In this document: positions 45,208 through 54,465 of the stretch, one piece after another
Position numbering within the stretch: the stretch's first letter is position 1
Layout of the letters: the number at the start of each line of letters is the position of its first letter
Assembly: GCF_008932245.1 (NCBI RefSeq)
Contig: NZ_CP034909.1
Span: forward strand, 124,001-188,000
From: Sinorhizobium alkalisoli
GTDB lineage: Bacteria > Pseudomonadota > Alphaproteobacteria > Rhizobiales > Rhizobiaceae
Reading direction: 5' to 3'
DNA: 64,000 nucleotides
The notes under the pieces: model-generated
What the model was told of the DNA's origin: nothing
Database searches by the model: none
What the model saw: only the letters and a program-made list of their open reading frames with translations
Translations under genes and position numbers: made by a program

Positions 45208-45434
45208 GCCTCACTCCTCGATCGGCAGCATAGGGCAAGTCCATTCCATTGAGAATTGGCTGCTTCTTCGTCTTAAGTCCAAGACCGCACGGAGTGCCGA
45301 CCGGGCGTCCGCGGGATCGTTGGCTGCAGGTGCCTCAAGGAGAGTTCCATCGCGCCCGCCTTTGGTCTAAGGTCCCACCGCCGGTTGCCGAGGGGGCAGG
45401 CGGCGATTGCTCGTAACCTTACCGAGAGGTGCGC

Positions 45435-45872
45435 ATGCTGGACGAATTCAAGGAGTTTATCGCGCGCGGCAATGTGATCGACCTTGCAGTCGGCGTGATC
45501 ATCGGCGCGGCGTTCAGCAAGATCGTCGATTCGGTCGTCAACGATCTCGTGATGCCGATCATCGGTGCGATCACGGGCGGCGGCTTCGATTTCTCCGATT
45601 ACTTCCTGGCGCTTTCGCCGAGTGTCACGGCGCCGACCCTTGCCGCCGCCCGTGAGCAGGGCGCCGTCTTCGCCTATGGCAACTTCATTACGGTGCTCCT
45701 CAACTTCCTCATCCTCGCCTGGATCATCTTCCTGATGATCAAGCTCGTGAACCGCGTGCGTGCGTCGGTCGAAAGAGAAAAGGCCGCTGCTCCGGCTCCC
45801 CCGGCTGCCCCGCCGCCACCGGACATCCAACTGCTGTCGGAAATCCGTGATCTGCTGAAGCAGCGCACCTGA
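45435..45872 (+). CDS. mscL: Large-conductance mechanosensitive channel MscL
   Basis: Inner-membrane channel of 145 residues that opens under membrane tension to release solutes on osmotic downshift. The N-terminus [31 protein letters not shown] is the family signature. The second membrane helix is [23 protein letters not shown], and a Pro/Ala-rich linker leads to a C-terminal helix. The start is the internal ATG, two codons after a GTG. Confidence 0.95.
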   Translation: MLDEFKEFIARGNVIDLAVGVIIGAAFSKIVDSVVNDLVMPIIGAITGGGFDFSDYFLALSPSVTAPTLAAAREQGAVFAYGNFITVLLNFLILAWIIFLMIKLVNRVRASVEREKAAAPAPPAAPPPPDIQLLSEIRDLLKQRT

Positions 45873-45888
45873 GCGACAGATGCCACAG

Positions 45889-45929
45889 TTCGCGGCCGGC
45901 GCCTGGGTTCGTCCCCGGCCGGCCGCGAA
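45889..45929 (+). terminator. Long hairpin after mscL
   Basis: TTCGCGGCCGGC (45889-45900) pairs perfectly with GCCGGCCGCGAA (45918-45929) over a 17-base loop, beginning 16 bases past the mscL stop. No T run follows, so it is either a factor-assisted terminator or an mRNA-protecting hairpin. Confidence 0.6.
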
Positions 45930-46019
45930 AGCATCACAGAAATCGATCGATAAGTCAGAGAAAATCGCGTGATCGTCGGCGCCAATGCGTCTAGAAGCGG
46001 CGGGCAACAGGAGCCTCCG

Positions 46020-47186
46020 ATGACGATCATGTCCAGCCTCAGTCCCCGTGCCCTGTCTGCGCCCGAAAGCGGCATCGTCGAAGTGGTGAACTATGCGCGC
46101 GGTCGCGAAGGGCTCATCCCGCTCTGGGTCGGCGAGGGCGATCTTCCGACCCCCGACTTCATCAGCCGGCCGGCGGCGGAAGCATTGGCGGCCGGCGAGA
46201 CCTTCTACACCTGGCAGCGCGGCATCCCTCCGCTCCGCGAAGCACTGGTGCGCTACTATCAGCGCCGCTTTCAGAAGACGCTGTCGCCCGAGAATTTCTA
46301 TGTTGCCGGATCGGGCATGCAGGCGATCAAGCTTGCGATCGAGGCGATCACTTCCCCGGGCGACGAGATGATCCTGCTGACGCCGGCCTGGCCGAATTTT
46401 GCGGCTGCCGCCGATCTCTCCGGTGCGCGCCCGATTTCCGTGCCGCTGCATTTCGCGAATGGCAAGTGGCGGCTCGACCTCGATCGGCTCGAGGCGGCGA
46501 TCGGGGAGAAGACGCGCGCGCTCTTCATCAACACGCCGTCCAACCCGACCGGCTGGACCGCATCTCGTGAAGACCTCGCGGCCATTCTCGCCCTGGCACG
46601 CAAGCATGGTCTGTGGATCATCGCCGACGAAATCTATGCGCTCTATTACTATCTCGGAGGAAGGGCTCCATCCTTCCTCGACATCGCAGAGGAGGACGAC
46701 CGCATTCTTTTCGTCAATTCCTTCTCGAAGAACTGGGCAATGACCGGCTGGCGCGTCGGCTGGATCGTCGCGCCGCCGGCCATGGGGCAGGTGCTCGAAA
46801 ACCTCATCCAGTATTCAACCTCCGGCGTTGCGCAGTTCATGCAGCGTGGCGCCGTCGCGGCCCTCGACGAGGGGGATGCTTTCGTCGACGAGAACGTCGC
46901 CAGGGCGAGGGCCAATCGCGACCATTTCTGCGATGCGCTGATTGCGACCAATCGGGTTGAAACGCTCAAGCCCGAAGGGGCGCTTTACGCCTTTCTGAAG
47001 ATCGACGGCATCGCCAACTCGCGGCAGGCGGTGATCGACATCGTCGACAAGACCGGCGTCGGCCTCGCGCCCGGGACAGCCTTCGGCAAAGGCGGCGAAC
47101 TCTTCATGCGCGCCTGCTTCCTGCGCGATCCGGCCCAGATCGCCGAGGCGGCGGAGCGTCTGCGCGCCTACATTCTCGCTCGCTGA
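46020..47186 (+). CDS. PLP-dependent aminotransferase (class I/II)
   Basis: About 388 residues, fold-type I. Visible are IPLWVGEGDLPTPDFI, SGMQAIKLAIEAITSPGDEM, the INTPSNPTGW segment, IADEIYALYYYL and the PLP lysine in VNSFSKNWAMTGWRVGW. This type resembles aspartate or aromatic aminotransferases, but the donor and acceptor cannot be told from sequence. The ATG at 46020 follows AGGAGCCTCC. Confidence 0.87.
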   Translation: MTIMSSLSPRALSAPESGIVEVVNYARGREGLIPLWVGEGDLPTPDFISRPAAEALAAGETFYTWQRGIPPLREALVRYYQRRFQKTLSPENFYVAGSGMQAIKLAIEAITSPGDEMILLTPAWPNFAAAADLSGARPISVPLHFANGKWRLDLDRLEAAIGEKTRALFINTPSNPTGWTASREDLAAILALARKHGLWIIADEIYALYYYLGGRAPSFLDIAEEDDRILFVNSFSKNWAMTGWRVGWIVAPPAMGQVLENLIQYSTSGVAQFMQRGAVAALDEGDAFVDENVARARANRDHFCDALIATNRVETLKPEGALYAFLKIDGIANSRQAVIDIVDKTGVGLAPGTAFGKGGELFMRACFLRDPAQIAEAAERLRAYILAR

Positions 47187-47342
47187 GGCCGATCGATAAA
47201 ACGCGATCGTTTTCGCCAAGCGTGGCTTAACGACGCCGGCGAGAATAGGCGGCGAAGCCCGGCCGAGTGCGTCCGTTTTACCGATTCTGAAAGCAACACC
47301 CGTCTTTCCTGTTCCCGGGTTCACAGGGGTGGAAAGCAATCA

Positions 47343-48377
47343 ATGGCCGTACTGGTAACCGGAGGGGCGGGCTATATAGGCAGCCACATGGTCTGGACCC
47401 TGCTTGACGCAGGGGAGCGCGTCGTCGTGCTCGACAGCTTGACGACCGGATTTCGCTGGGCGGTGGCGCCCGAGGCGCGCTTCTATTTCGGCGATGTGGG
47501 AGACCGGTCCGCTCTTGCACGGATTTTTGCCGAGAACGACATCGATGCGGTGGTCCATTTCGCCGGGTCGGCGGTGGTGCCGGACTCGGTCGCCAATCCG
47601 CTCGTCTATTACGACAACAACACGGCAAGGACGCGCACGCTGATCGCTGCGACCATAGAGGCAGGAATCCGCCGCTTCGTGTTCTCGTCGACCGCAGCGG
47701 TTTACGGCCCGCAGGACACGCCCGATCCGGTCACGGAAACGGCGACCCTGCGTCCCCAAAGCCCCTACGGCCGCTCCAAGCTGATGTCCGAGATGATGCT
47801 CGAGGATGCAGCTGCGGCCCATGATTTCAGCTATGTGGCGCTCCGGTATTTCAATGTGGCCGGCGCAGATCCGCTCGGCCGAGCCGGTCAGTCGACGCGG
47901 GAAGCCACCCATCTCATCAAGGTCGCCTGCGAGACGGCGCTCGGCAAGCGCCGCAAGGTGGACGTCTTCGGCACCGATTATCCAACGGCGGACGGCACCG
48001 GGGTTCGCGACTATATCCACGTCAGCGATCTGGTAGACGCACACGGGAGTGCACTCGCATATCTGAGAGGGGGCGGCGAGCCCCTGGTCCTGAACTGCGG
48101 CTACGGCGAGGGCTTCTCGGTGCTGCAGGTCATCGACGCGGTGCGGCGGGTTTCCGGCCGGGATTTCCGCGTCGACTACGCGCCGCGGCGGCCGGGCGAC
48201 GCCGCGCAGGTCGTGGCCGATCCATCGCTAGCGCGACTCAAGCTCGACTGGGTGCCGACCCATGCGGGCCTGGAGCACATCATCCAGAGCGCTTTCGATT
48301 GGGAGAATTATCTCAGTCGCAAGAACAGTTTCGATGGGGGGGCGGAAGAGAGCCGGCGGCTCGTCGTCAACGGCTGA
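47343..48377 (+). CDS. galE: UDP-glucose 4-epimerase
   Basis: SDR enzyme of 344 residues that interconverts UDP-glucose and UDP-galactose for exopolysaccharide and lipopolysaccharide. The NAD site is VLVTGGAGYIGSHMV, the catalytic serine/threonine region is VFSSTAAVYG and the Y-x-x-x-K motif is PYGRSKLMSEMM. Substrate-binding RYFNVAGADPLGRAGQ and HVSDLVDAH are present. Probable chromosomal paralogue of the exo-cluster epimerase. Confidence 0.92.
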   Translation: MAVLVTGGAGYIGSHMVWTLLDAGERVVVLDSLTTGFRWAVAPEARFYFGDVGDRSALARIFAENDIDAVVHFAGSAVVPDSVANPLVYYDNNTARTRTLIAATIEAGIRRFVFSSTAAVYGPQDTPDPVTETATLRPQSPYGRSKLMSEMMLEDAAAAHDFSYVALRYFNVAGADPLGRAGQSTREATHLIKVACETALGKRRKVDVFGTDYPTADGTGVRDYIHVSDLVDAHGSALAYLRGGGEPLVLNCGYGEGFSVLQVIDAVRRVSGRDFRVDYAPRRPGDAAQVVADPSLARLKLDWVPTHAGLEHIIQSAFDWENYLSRKNSFDGGAEESRRLVVNG

Positions 48378-48389
48378 TCCAGCGGCGAT

Positions 48390-48428
48390 TACAGCGCCGC
48401 GCGTCTTTTCAGACGCGCAAAGGTCGCT
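48390..48428. repeat. Partial RIME element, copy 5
   Basis: TACAGCGCCGCGCGTCTTTT and the hairpin AGACGCGCAAAGGTCGCT only; the remaining half found in the other copies is missing. It lies in the short gap after galE and before the convergent chorismate mutase gene. Confidence 0.78.
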
Positions 48429-48461
48429 TTGGCTCCATGCGCCAGGCGCGGTGCGCTCGCC

Positions 48462-48767
48462 TCATGCCTCGTCTTCACCGAGGATCTGGCGCTCATGCGC
48501 GATCGAATGGTCGATCAGTTGCGCCCATAGCTTCGCATAGAAGTTCGGTTCTAGGCCGAGCTCGATCGCAGTCCTGCCGGCGTTTTCCTTGACCTCGGCA
48601 ACGCGCGCGGGAATGTCTGCCTTCAGCTTCAGCGGGCGTTTGATCTCCGCGGCGCGGTTGATGTAGCCCCAGCGCTCCGCAAACAGCATCATCAGAGCGC
48701 GGTCGAGGCGATCGATTTCGGCACGCACATCCGCCATCGTCGTGCATTCTGCGGGTGTCCTTGACAT
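48462..48767 (-). CDS. Chorismate mutase (AroQ type)
   Basis: Small all-helical enzyme of 101 residues that converts chorismate to prephenate, the first step to phenylalanine and tyrosine. The pattern ADVRAEIDRLDRALMMLFAERWGYINRAAEIKR followed by PARVAEVKENA and the C-terminal helix LWAQLIDHSIAHERQIL is the AroQ fold. The ATG at 48767 was taken over an upstream ATG because MADVRAE-type proteins normally start just before the first helix. Confidence 0.87.
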   Translation of the reverse strand: MSRTPAECTTMADVRAEIDRLDRALMMLFAERWGYINRAAEIKRPLKLKADIPARVAEVKENAGRTAIELGLEPNFYAKLWAQLIDHSIAHERQILGEDEA

Positions 48768-48983
48768 ATCCGGCTCCTGCCGGGGCGGTTGCGCCCCGTT
48801 CATCGCGCCGAACTGCTACCAAAGCGGATGCCGGCTGAGAAGGGGTAAAAGGGCCGCAGTGCCGGATGTGGTCACCTCGGCGGGCGATCATCCGGGGAAG
48901 CAGGGTGCGGTCCTGTCTCCATCCGGCGATCGCCTGCCGACGTGTCTGAAGAAATTAGCTCGGCAGGCTTGAGCGGGGCTTTC

Positions 48984-49097
48984 TCAATTCCCGAGCACCA
49001 GCTTTATCGCCACCCCCACCAGGCTGACGATGACGACGCCGGCAAGCCAAAGGCCGAAGAACCAGAGGAGCTTGCGCCTAAGGCCGTCGGCGCTCAA
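48984..49097 (-). CDS. DUF2474-type small subunit of bd oxidase
   Basis: A 37-residue protein, too short for routine gene callers. It starts at a TTG that overlaps the cydB stop (TTGA). The sequence has one membrane helix (LLWFFGLWLAGVVIVSLVGVAI) preceded by positive residues, which fits DUF2474, the small protein commonly found after cioAB/cydAB in Proteobacteria. It probably joins and stabilises the oxidase, like CydX. Confidence 0.7.
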   Translation of the reverse strand: MSADGLRRKLLWFFGLWLAGVVIVSLVGVAIKLVLGN

Positions 49098-50098
49098 TGG
49101 TAGCCCTCCTCCGGATCGACCTTGCCGCGGAAGACCCAATAGGCATAGGCGGTGTAGGCGAGAATGATCGGCACCAGGACGACGGCGCCGACGAGCAGGA
49201 AGGCGAGGCTGTCGTCCGGAGCCGCGGCGTCCCAGATGGTCAGCGACGGCGGGACGATGTAGGGATAGAAACTGATGCCGATGCCGATATAGCCAAGGAC
49301 GAAGAGGCCGAGCGCGGCGATGAAGGGTTGGGTGTCGTGCCGGTCGCGAATGCCGTTCAGCAGCAGATAGAGGCAGCCGAGCACGAGCAGCGGTACGATG
49401 ACACTGAAGATGGCCGTCGGCCAGCCGAACCAACGTTCGAGATAAACCGGTTCCAGAAACGGCGTCCAGAGGCTGACGATGCCCATTGCCGCGATGGTGG
49501 CGAAAGAGCAGCGCAAGGCGATGGTGCGAGCGCTGTCGGCAAGCGCGCCGCGGGTCTTCATGATCAGCCAGGTGGCGCCGAGCAGGGCATAGCCAACGAC
49601 GATGGCAAGACCCGTCACGATCGAAAAGGGCGTCAGCCAATCCCACCAGCCTCCGACATAGGCGCGATCCTCGACGGGGATACCCTGGACAAGGGCGCCG
49701 AGCGCCAGCCCTTGCGCGAAGGCTGCGAGGGTCGAGCCGCCGGCAAAAGCCCAGTTCCACAAGAACTCGCCGCGGCGCGTCCGCCAGCGATATTCGAAGG
49801 CGACGCCGCGGAAGATGAGGCCGAGCAACATGGCGATGATCGGCGCGTAGAGCGCCGGCAGGACCGTGGCATAGGCGAGGGGAAAGACGGCCATCAGCCC
49901 GCCACCGCCGAGCACCAGCCAGGTCTCGTTGCCGTCCCAGACGGGGGCGACGGAATTCATCATCACATCCCGATCGTGTTTTTCGGGAAACAGTGGAAAG
50001 AGGATGCCGACGCCGAGATCGAAGCCGTCGAGAACGACATAGGCGAGAACAGAGAAGGCGATGAGCCCGGCCCAGATCAGCGGCAGGTCAATGTCCAT
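49094..50098 (-). CDS. cydB: Cytochrome d ubiquinol oxidase subunit II (CydB/CioB)
   Basis: About 334 residues, nine hydrophobic segments. CydB marks include IWAGLIAFSVLAYVVLDGFDLGVGILFPL, APVWDGNETWLVLGGGGLMAVFP and RGVAFEYRWR. It forms the heterodimer with CydA in the inner membrane. The start at 50098 was chosen because GGAGG lies five bases before its ATG, and it overlaps the end of cydA; an ATG four codons earlier is the alternative. Confidence 0.93.
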   Translation of the reverse strand: MDIDLPLIWAGLIAFSVLAYVVLDGFDLGVGILFPLFPEKHDRDVMMNSVAPVWDGNETWLVLGGGGLMAVFPLAYATVLPALYAPIIAMLLGLIFRGVAFEYRWRTRRGEFLWNWAFAGGSTLAAFAQGLALGALVQGIPVEDRAYVGGWWDWLTPFSIVTGLAIVVGYALLGATWLIMKTRGALADSARTIALRCSFATIAAMGIVSLWTPFLEPVYLERWFGWPTAIFSVIVPLLVLGCLYLLLNGIRDRHDTQPFIAALGLFVLGYIGIGISFYPYIVPPSLTIWDAAAPDDSLAFLLVGAVVLVPIILAYTAYAYWVFRGKVDPEEGYH

Positions 50099-51497
50099 GT
50101 TGGCCTCCATGGGGTTGAGCCGGCCCGGGCGCGACGCCGGCGGTGCGTATTGGTCCCTCGCCGAGCTCCGGCAAGGTGTCGCGCGGCAGGCGTGCCATCA
50201 GCCGCAGTATGTAGAAGGTCCCGGCTCCGAAGACGAGGAAATAGACCATGATGAAGGCGATGAGCGAAGCGCCGACGGCCGGGGCCTCGATCGGCGAGAC
50301 CGAATCCGCCGTCATGAGGTGGCCATAGACCGTGTAGGGCTGGCGCCCGACCTCGGTGGTGATCCAGCCCGCGAGTACGGCCACGAAGCCGGATGGGCCC
50401 ATGATAACAGCGATGCGGTGCAGCCAATCATTCGTGTGGAGCGTGCCGCGATGGCGACACCAGAGGCTCCAGAGGCCGATGCCGAGCATGGAGAACCCCA
50501 TGAGCAGCATGACGCGGAAGGACCAGAAGACGATGCCGACCGGCGGCTGCAACTGTTCGGGTACCGTATCGAGGCCGGCAAGCGGTGCATCGAGCGAATG
50601 TTTCAGGATGAGGCTCGACAGCTTCGGGATTTCGATCGCGTAATCGACCCGCTTGTCCGCGGAGTTGGGAATGCCGAAGAGGATCAGCGGCGCTCCATCG
50701 GGATGGCTCTGATAGTGGCCTTCCATCGCCATCACCTTGGCGGGCTGGTGTTCGAGCGTGTTGAGCCCGTGCTGGTCGCCGGCAAAGATCTGGATTGGCG
50801 CCACGATCGCCGCCATCCACATGGCCATGGAAAACATGGTGCGGGCGCGGCGCGGAGCGGTGTTGCGCAAGAGGTGCCATGCCCCGCAGGCGCCGACGAC
50901 GAAGGCGGTCGTCAGGTAGGCGGCGAGCACCATATGCACGAGTCTGTAGGGGAAGGATGGATTGAAGATCACCGCCCACCAGTCGACGGGAACGAATTGG
51001 CCCGCCTCGTTGACCGAGAAGCCGGCCGGCGTCTGCATCCAGGAATTCACCGCCAGGATCCAGGTGGCCGAGATCAGCGTGCCGAAAGCGACCATCGCCG
51101 TTGCGAGAAAATGCAGCCTCGGACCGACCCGGTTCAGGCCGAACAGCATGACGCCAAGGAACCCGGCCTCGAGGAAAAAGGCCGTCAGCACCTCGTAGCC
51201 CATCAGCGGCCCGATGACCGGGCCCGCCTTGTCGGAGAACACGCTCCAGTTTGTGCCGAACTGGTAGGACATGACGATGCCGGACACCACGCCCATGCCG
51301 AAGGCGACGGCGAAGATCGTTTTCCAGAAATTGAACAGTTCCAGATAGACATCGTCGTTCTTCCAGAGCCACAGCCCTTCGAGAACGGCGAGATAACTTG
51401 CAAGACCGATGGAAAAAGCCGGAAAGATGATGTGAAAGGAGACAGTGAAGGCAAATTGAATGCGTGCAATGAGAGTTGCATCAAAGGCTTCGAACAC
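50088..51497 (-). CDS. cydA: Cytochrome d ubiquinol oxidase subunit I, short Q-loop (CioA type)
   Basis: About 469 residues. The heme-binding N-terminus is RIQFAFTVSFHIIFPAFSIGLASYLAVLEG, followed by FWKTIFAVAFGMGVVSGIVMSYQFGTNW, and GWITTEVGRQPYTVYG in the C-terminal half. The moderate length without a long Q-loop points to the cyanide-insensitive subtype CioA. The GTG at 51497 has AAGGA seven bases upstream and was preferred to a TTG earlier. It reduces O2 using ubiquinol, useful at low oxygen or with inhibitors present. A FixK/FNR-like site lies about 115 bases upstream. Confidence 0.93.
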   Translation of the reverse strand: MFEAFDATLIARIQFAFTVSFHIIFPAFSIGLASYLAVLEGLWLWKNDDVYLELFNFWKTIFAVAFGMGVVSGIVMSYQFGTNWSVFSDKAGPVIGPLMGYEVLTAFFLEAGFLGVMLFGLNRVGPRLHFLATAMVAFGTLISATWILAVNSWMQTPAGFSVNEAGQFVPVDWWAVIFNPSFPYRLVHMVLAAYLTTAFVVGACGAWHLLRNTAPRRARTMFSMAMWMAAIVAPIQIFAGDQHGLNTLEHQPAKVMAMEGHYQSHPDGAPLILFGIPNSADKRVDYAIEIPKLSSLILKHSLDAPLAGLDTVPEQLQPPVGIVFWSFRVMLLMGFSMLGIGLWSLWCRHRGTLHTNDWLHRIAVIMGPSGFVAVLAGWITTEVGRQPYTVYGHLMTADSVSPIEAPAVGASLIAFIMVYFLVFGAGTFYILRLMARLPRDTLPELGEGPIRTAGVAPGPAQPHGGQHGH

Positions 51498-51611
51498 GGC
51501 GCAATCCTTTCGGCGCAAGGAGGATCACTTCGTCCCCGCATTGTCGCTCATCGGCGCCGCAACCGGTGTCGGCGCCGTTGATTTCATCGTGTGATTGAAT
51601 CTGAGGGAAAA

Positions 51612-51625
51612 TTGCCAAAGGTCAA
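51612..51625. promoter_or_regulatory. FixK/FNR-like binding site upstream of cydA
   Basis: TTGCCAAAGGTCAA matches the FixK consensus TTG(A/C)-N6-(T/G)CAA. It lies about 115 bases upstream of the cydA start. FixK and FNR-type regulators turn on low-oxygen oxidases in rhizobia, which fits. Confidence 0.5.
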
Positions 51626-51696
51626 TGACGGCCCTGCCGCCACGTTGTCACACTGCGGCAATCTTTCGCCTGCGGCATTTTGGTCGGAAGGCGGCC

Positions 51697-52866
51697 TCAG
51701 GACCGTGCAAGGTAGGTTTCTGCAAGTTCCGTCCAGAAGGCGGCGCCGATCGGAAGCAGGCCATCGTTGAAATCGTAGCCGGGGTGGTGGAGCGGCTTCT
51801 CCTCGCCTGTCGCCTTCGCTCCGAGGTAGAAGTAGGTCCCCGGCCTTTCCTTGAGCATATAGGCGAAGTCCTCGCTGCCCATATAGGGACGGGCAAGGTC
51901 GATCACCTTGTCGACTCCTGCGAAGCGGAACGCGAGGTCGCGGACGAAGTCCGTCTCCTTCTTGTGGTTGATCGTCGCGTCATAGCTGCGCTCGTAGTCG
52001 ATAGTCGCGCGCATGCCGTAGCTTTCCGCCTGCGCCTCGGCAATCGTGCGGATGCGGCGTTCGAGTTCATCGCGCACGGCCGCGTCGAAGGAGCGAATGC
52101 CGACGACCATTTCGGCCCGTTCCGGAATGATGTTGCTCGCCGAGCCCCCGTGAAACGCACCGACGGTGATGACCGCCGGGTCCATCGGATGGATGTTGCG
52201 CGATACGATCGATTGCAGCGCCATCACGATGCTGGCGCCACAGACGATCGGATCGGCCGTCTCCTGAGGCTCGGCACCGTGGCCGCCGCGGCCGTGGACA
52301 GTGATCCGCGCCTCATCCACCGCCGCCATCACCGGCCCTTCGCGGAGCGCGAACTGGCCGAAGGGCAGGGCCGGTTCGTTGTGGAGCGCAAAAATGGCGT
52401 CGCATGGAAATTTTTCGAACAGACCCTCTTCGACCATGATCCTCGCGCCGCCGAAATTCTCCTCGGCCGGCTGGAAAATGAGGTGCACCGTGCCGTCGAA
52501 GTTCCTCCGCTCGGCGAGAGCGCGGGCCGCTCCGAGCAGCATTGCCGTGTGGCCGTCATGGCCGCAGGCATGCATCAGACCCGGCGTCCTGCTTGCGTAG
52601 TCGAGCCCCGTCTCCTCGTGGATCGGCAACGCGTCGATATCGGCTCGGATACCAATGGAGCGGGAGCCGGTGCCGTTTGTCAGCGTGCCGACGACTCCGG
52701 TCTTCGCAAGCCCCGTCGTGACATGATAGCCCAGGGTTTCCAGATGACGCGCGATGAAAGCGGAGGTTCGCTTTTCCTCCAGTCCGAGTTCCGGATGCGC
52801 GTGCAAATCCCGGCGGATCGCAACCAGCTCCGGCGTGGCATTGTCGATGGCGGCGGAAAGTTTCAT
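51697..52866 (-). CDS. M20 family amidohydrolase
   Basis: Zinc amidohydrolase of about 389 residues (M20D type, annotated as hippurate hydrolase or N-acyl-amino-acid hydrolase). Metal ligands are in LMHACGHDGHTAMLLGAAR and the catalytic glutamate in FQPAEENFGGARIM; ALHNEPALPFGQ and MGSEDFAYML complete the pattern. It removes an acyl group from an amino acid. It begins one base after the stop of an ABC permease and so is part of that transport operon. Confidence 0.9.
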   Translation of the reverse strand: MKLSAAIDNATPELVAIRRDLHAHPELGLEEKRTSAFIARHLETLGYHVTTGLAKTGVVGTLTNGTGSRSIGIRADIDALPIHEETGLDYASRTPGLMHACGHDGHTAMLLGAARALAERRNFDGTVHLIFQPAEENFGGARIMVEEGLFEKFPCDAIFALHNEPALPFGQFALREGPVMAAVDEARITVHGRGGHGAEPQETADPIVCGASIVMALQSIVSRNIHPMDPAVITVGAFHGGSASNIIPERAEMVVGIRSFDAAVRDELERRIRTIAEAQAESYGMRATIDYERSYDATINHKKETDFVRDLAFRFAGVDKVIDLARPYMGSEDFAYMLKERPGTYFYLGAKATGEEKPLHHPGYDFNDGLLPIGAAFWTELAETYLARS

Positions 52867-52867
52867 G

Positions 52868-53692
52868 TCAGGCACCACGGGTTGGTATGCGGTTTTCGAA
52901 ATAACGGAAGGCCAGGACCAGAAGGCCTGTCAGGCACATGTAGATCAGCGCGAGGAGAAGCAGCGGCTCGTAGGTCAGATAGGTCTCCTGCCGAACCTTT
53001 GAAATCACCGCATAGACGTCGACGACGGTGATTGTGGCCACCAGCGGCGTGGATTTGAGCTGCAACACGGTTTCGCCAGTGAGCGTCGGCAGCGCCCGAT
53101 GGACGGCACGCGGCAGCCAGATACGCCGGAATAGCGTCCAACGCCCCATTCCGTAGGCGCGCGCCGCTTCCAATTCGCCCTGTGGCACGCCCGCGAAGGC
53201 GCCGCGCATCACCTCGCCCTCATAGGCGGCGAAGGAGATCGTCAGCGCCGCCACTCCATAGGGCCAGGCCTCGCGCAGATAGGGCCAGAGGAAAGACTGA
53301 CGAATTGCCGGGAATTGGGGAAAGAGCGATCCGAGCCCGTAATAGAGCAGCCAGAGCTGCAGGAGCAATGGCGTGCCGCGAACGACGGTGCAGAAGAGAC
53401 GGGCGGGGCCCTTCAGGAACCACGGACCCGTCACCTGGGCGAGCCCGAGCGGGACCGCAAGCAGGAAGCCCAGGATCGACGTACTGAACAGCATTGCCAG
53501 GCTGACGAGAATGCCGGTCCCGAGCCGAGGCAGGTAGCGCGGCAGCCAATCCCAGCGCATGAAGAGGGCGATGGCCGTGACCAGCGCTCCAAAGAGCACG
53601 ATCAACACGATCCGATGTGGCTTGAAGAAGCTCTCCGCTTTAGGGAGGTCTTCGGGCGCCAAGGCGAGCGCGTGCGTGGTTTCGTTGCTCAT
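52868..53692 (-). CDS. Amino-acid ABC transporter permease
   Basis: About 274 residues, HisM/GlnP type, with five or six membrane helices. The family loop EAARAYGMGRWTLFRRIWLPRAVHRALPTL is present, as is GTPLLLQLWLLYYGLG. Its start overlaps the stop of the second permease by four bases. It is one of two permeases that form the membrane channel of the importer. Confidence 0.9.
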   Translation of the reverse strand: MSNETTHALALAPEDLPKAESFFKPHRIVLIVLFGALVTAIALFMRWDWLPRYLPRLGTGILVSLAMLFSTSILGFLLAVPLGLAQVTGPWFLKGPARLFCTVVRGTPLLLQLWLLYYGLGSLFPQFPAIRQSFLWPYLREAWPYGVAALTISFAAYEGEVMRGAFAGVPQGELEAARAYGMGRWTLFRRIWLPRAVHRALPTLTGETVLQLKSTPLVATITVVDVYAVISKVRQETYLTYEPLLLLALIYMCLTGLLVLAFRYFENRIPTRGA

Positions 53693-54408
53693 CGTCTCTC
53701 CACCAGGCCGCGGCGGGCATGCCGTTCGATGACGCCGATGAAGAGGTTGGAAACGAGGGTCAGCGCCAGGTAGAGTGCACCTGCCGCGCAAAAGAACAGG
53801 AAATAGGCTTTCGTGGCGCCGGCTGCCTGGCGGGTTACCAGCGTCAGCTCGGCAAAGCCGACGACCGCGAGCAGCGCCGTGTCCTTAGTTGCGATCAGCC
53901 AGAGGTTGGCGAGGCCGGGAATGGCATGGGACAGCATCGCTGGCAGCGTGATCCGTCTCACAACCTTGGCCGGCGACATGCCAAAGGCGCGCGCCGCCTC
54001 GATCTGACCCGCCGGCACCGCCTTGATCGCGCCGCGCAGCACCTCCGTCGAATAGGCACCCTGGACGACGCCGATGACGAAGATGCCGGCCAGCAGGCCG
54101 CTGATGTCGACCGGGCCGATTGCGACAAGGCCGAGCAACTGGTTCAGGAGATCGGTGCCCGCATAATACAGGAGCAGGATCAGCACGAGCTCCGGCACGG
54201 CCCGCACGACGGTGGTGTAGCATTCGAGCAGATCGCGCAGCACCGGCCCGCCATAGAGTTTTCCGAAGGCGCCGCCGATGCCGAGCAGGAGCCCGAGCGC
54301 ATAGCCCCCGAGGGCGATTTCGATCGAGCGGAGGAAGCCCTGCAGCAGAACGCCGCCCCAGCCCGGGGCCGAAAGAGCAAGCAGGCTCCAGTTGACGAAG
54401 GAATCCAT
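53689..54408 (-). CDS. Amino-acid ABC transporter permease
   Basis: Second HisQ/GlnP-type permease, about 239 residues. The family loop is EAARAFGMSPAKVVRRITLPAMLSHAIPGL, with VVRAVPELVLILLLYYAGTDLL upstream. It overlaps the following permease by four bases. The ATG at 54408 was preferred over a TTG three codons earlier. Confidence 0.9.
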   Translation of the reverse strand: MDSFVNWSLLALSAPGWGGVLLQGFLRSIEIALGGYALGLLLGIGGAFGKLYGGPVLRDLLECYTTVVRAVPELVLILLLYYAGTDLLNQLLGLVAIGPVDISGLLAGIFVIGVVQGAYSTEVLRGAIKAVPAGQIEAARAFGMSPAKVVRRITLPAMLSHAIPGLANLWLIATKDTALLAVVGFAELTLVTRQAAGATKAYFLFFCAAGALYLALTLVSNLFIGVIERHARRGLVERR

Positions 54409-54465
54409 CGCGGTCAACTCCGAACGCTTCGGCCGGCGGTCTTATGATCGCCGGCCGGTTGCGGC

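Noticed and set aside
50061..51581. A 506-codon plus-strand frame over cydA
   Set aside because: Antisense to cydA, with high His/Arg/Asp content and no fold.
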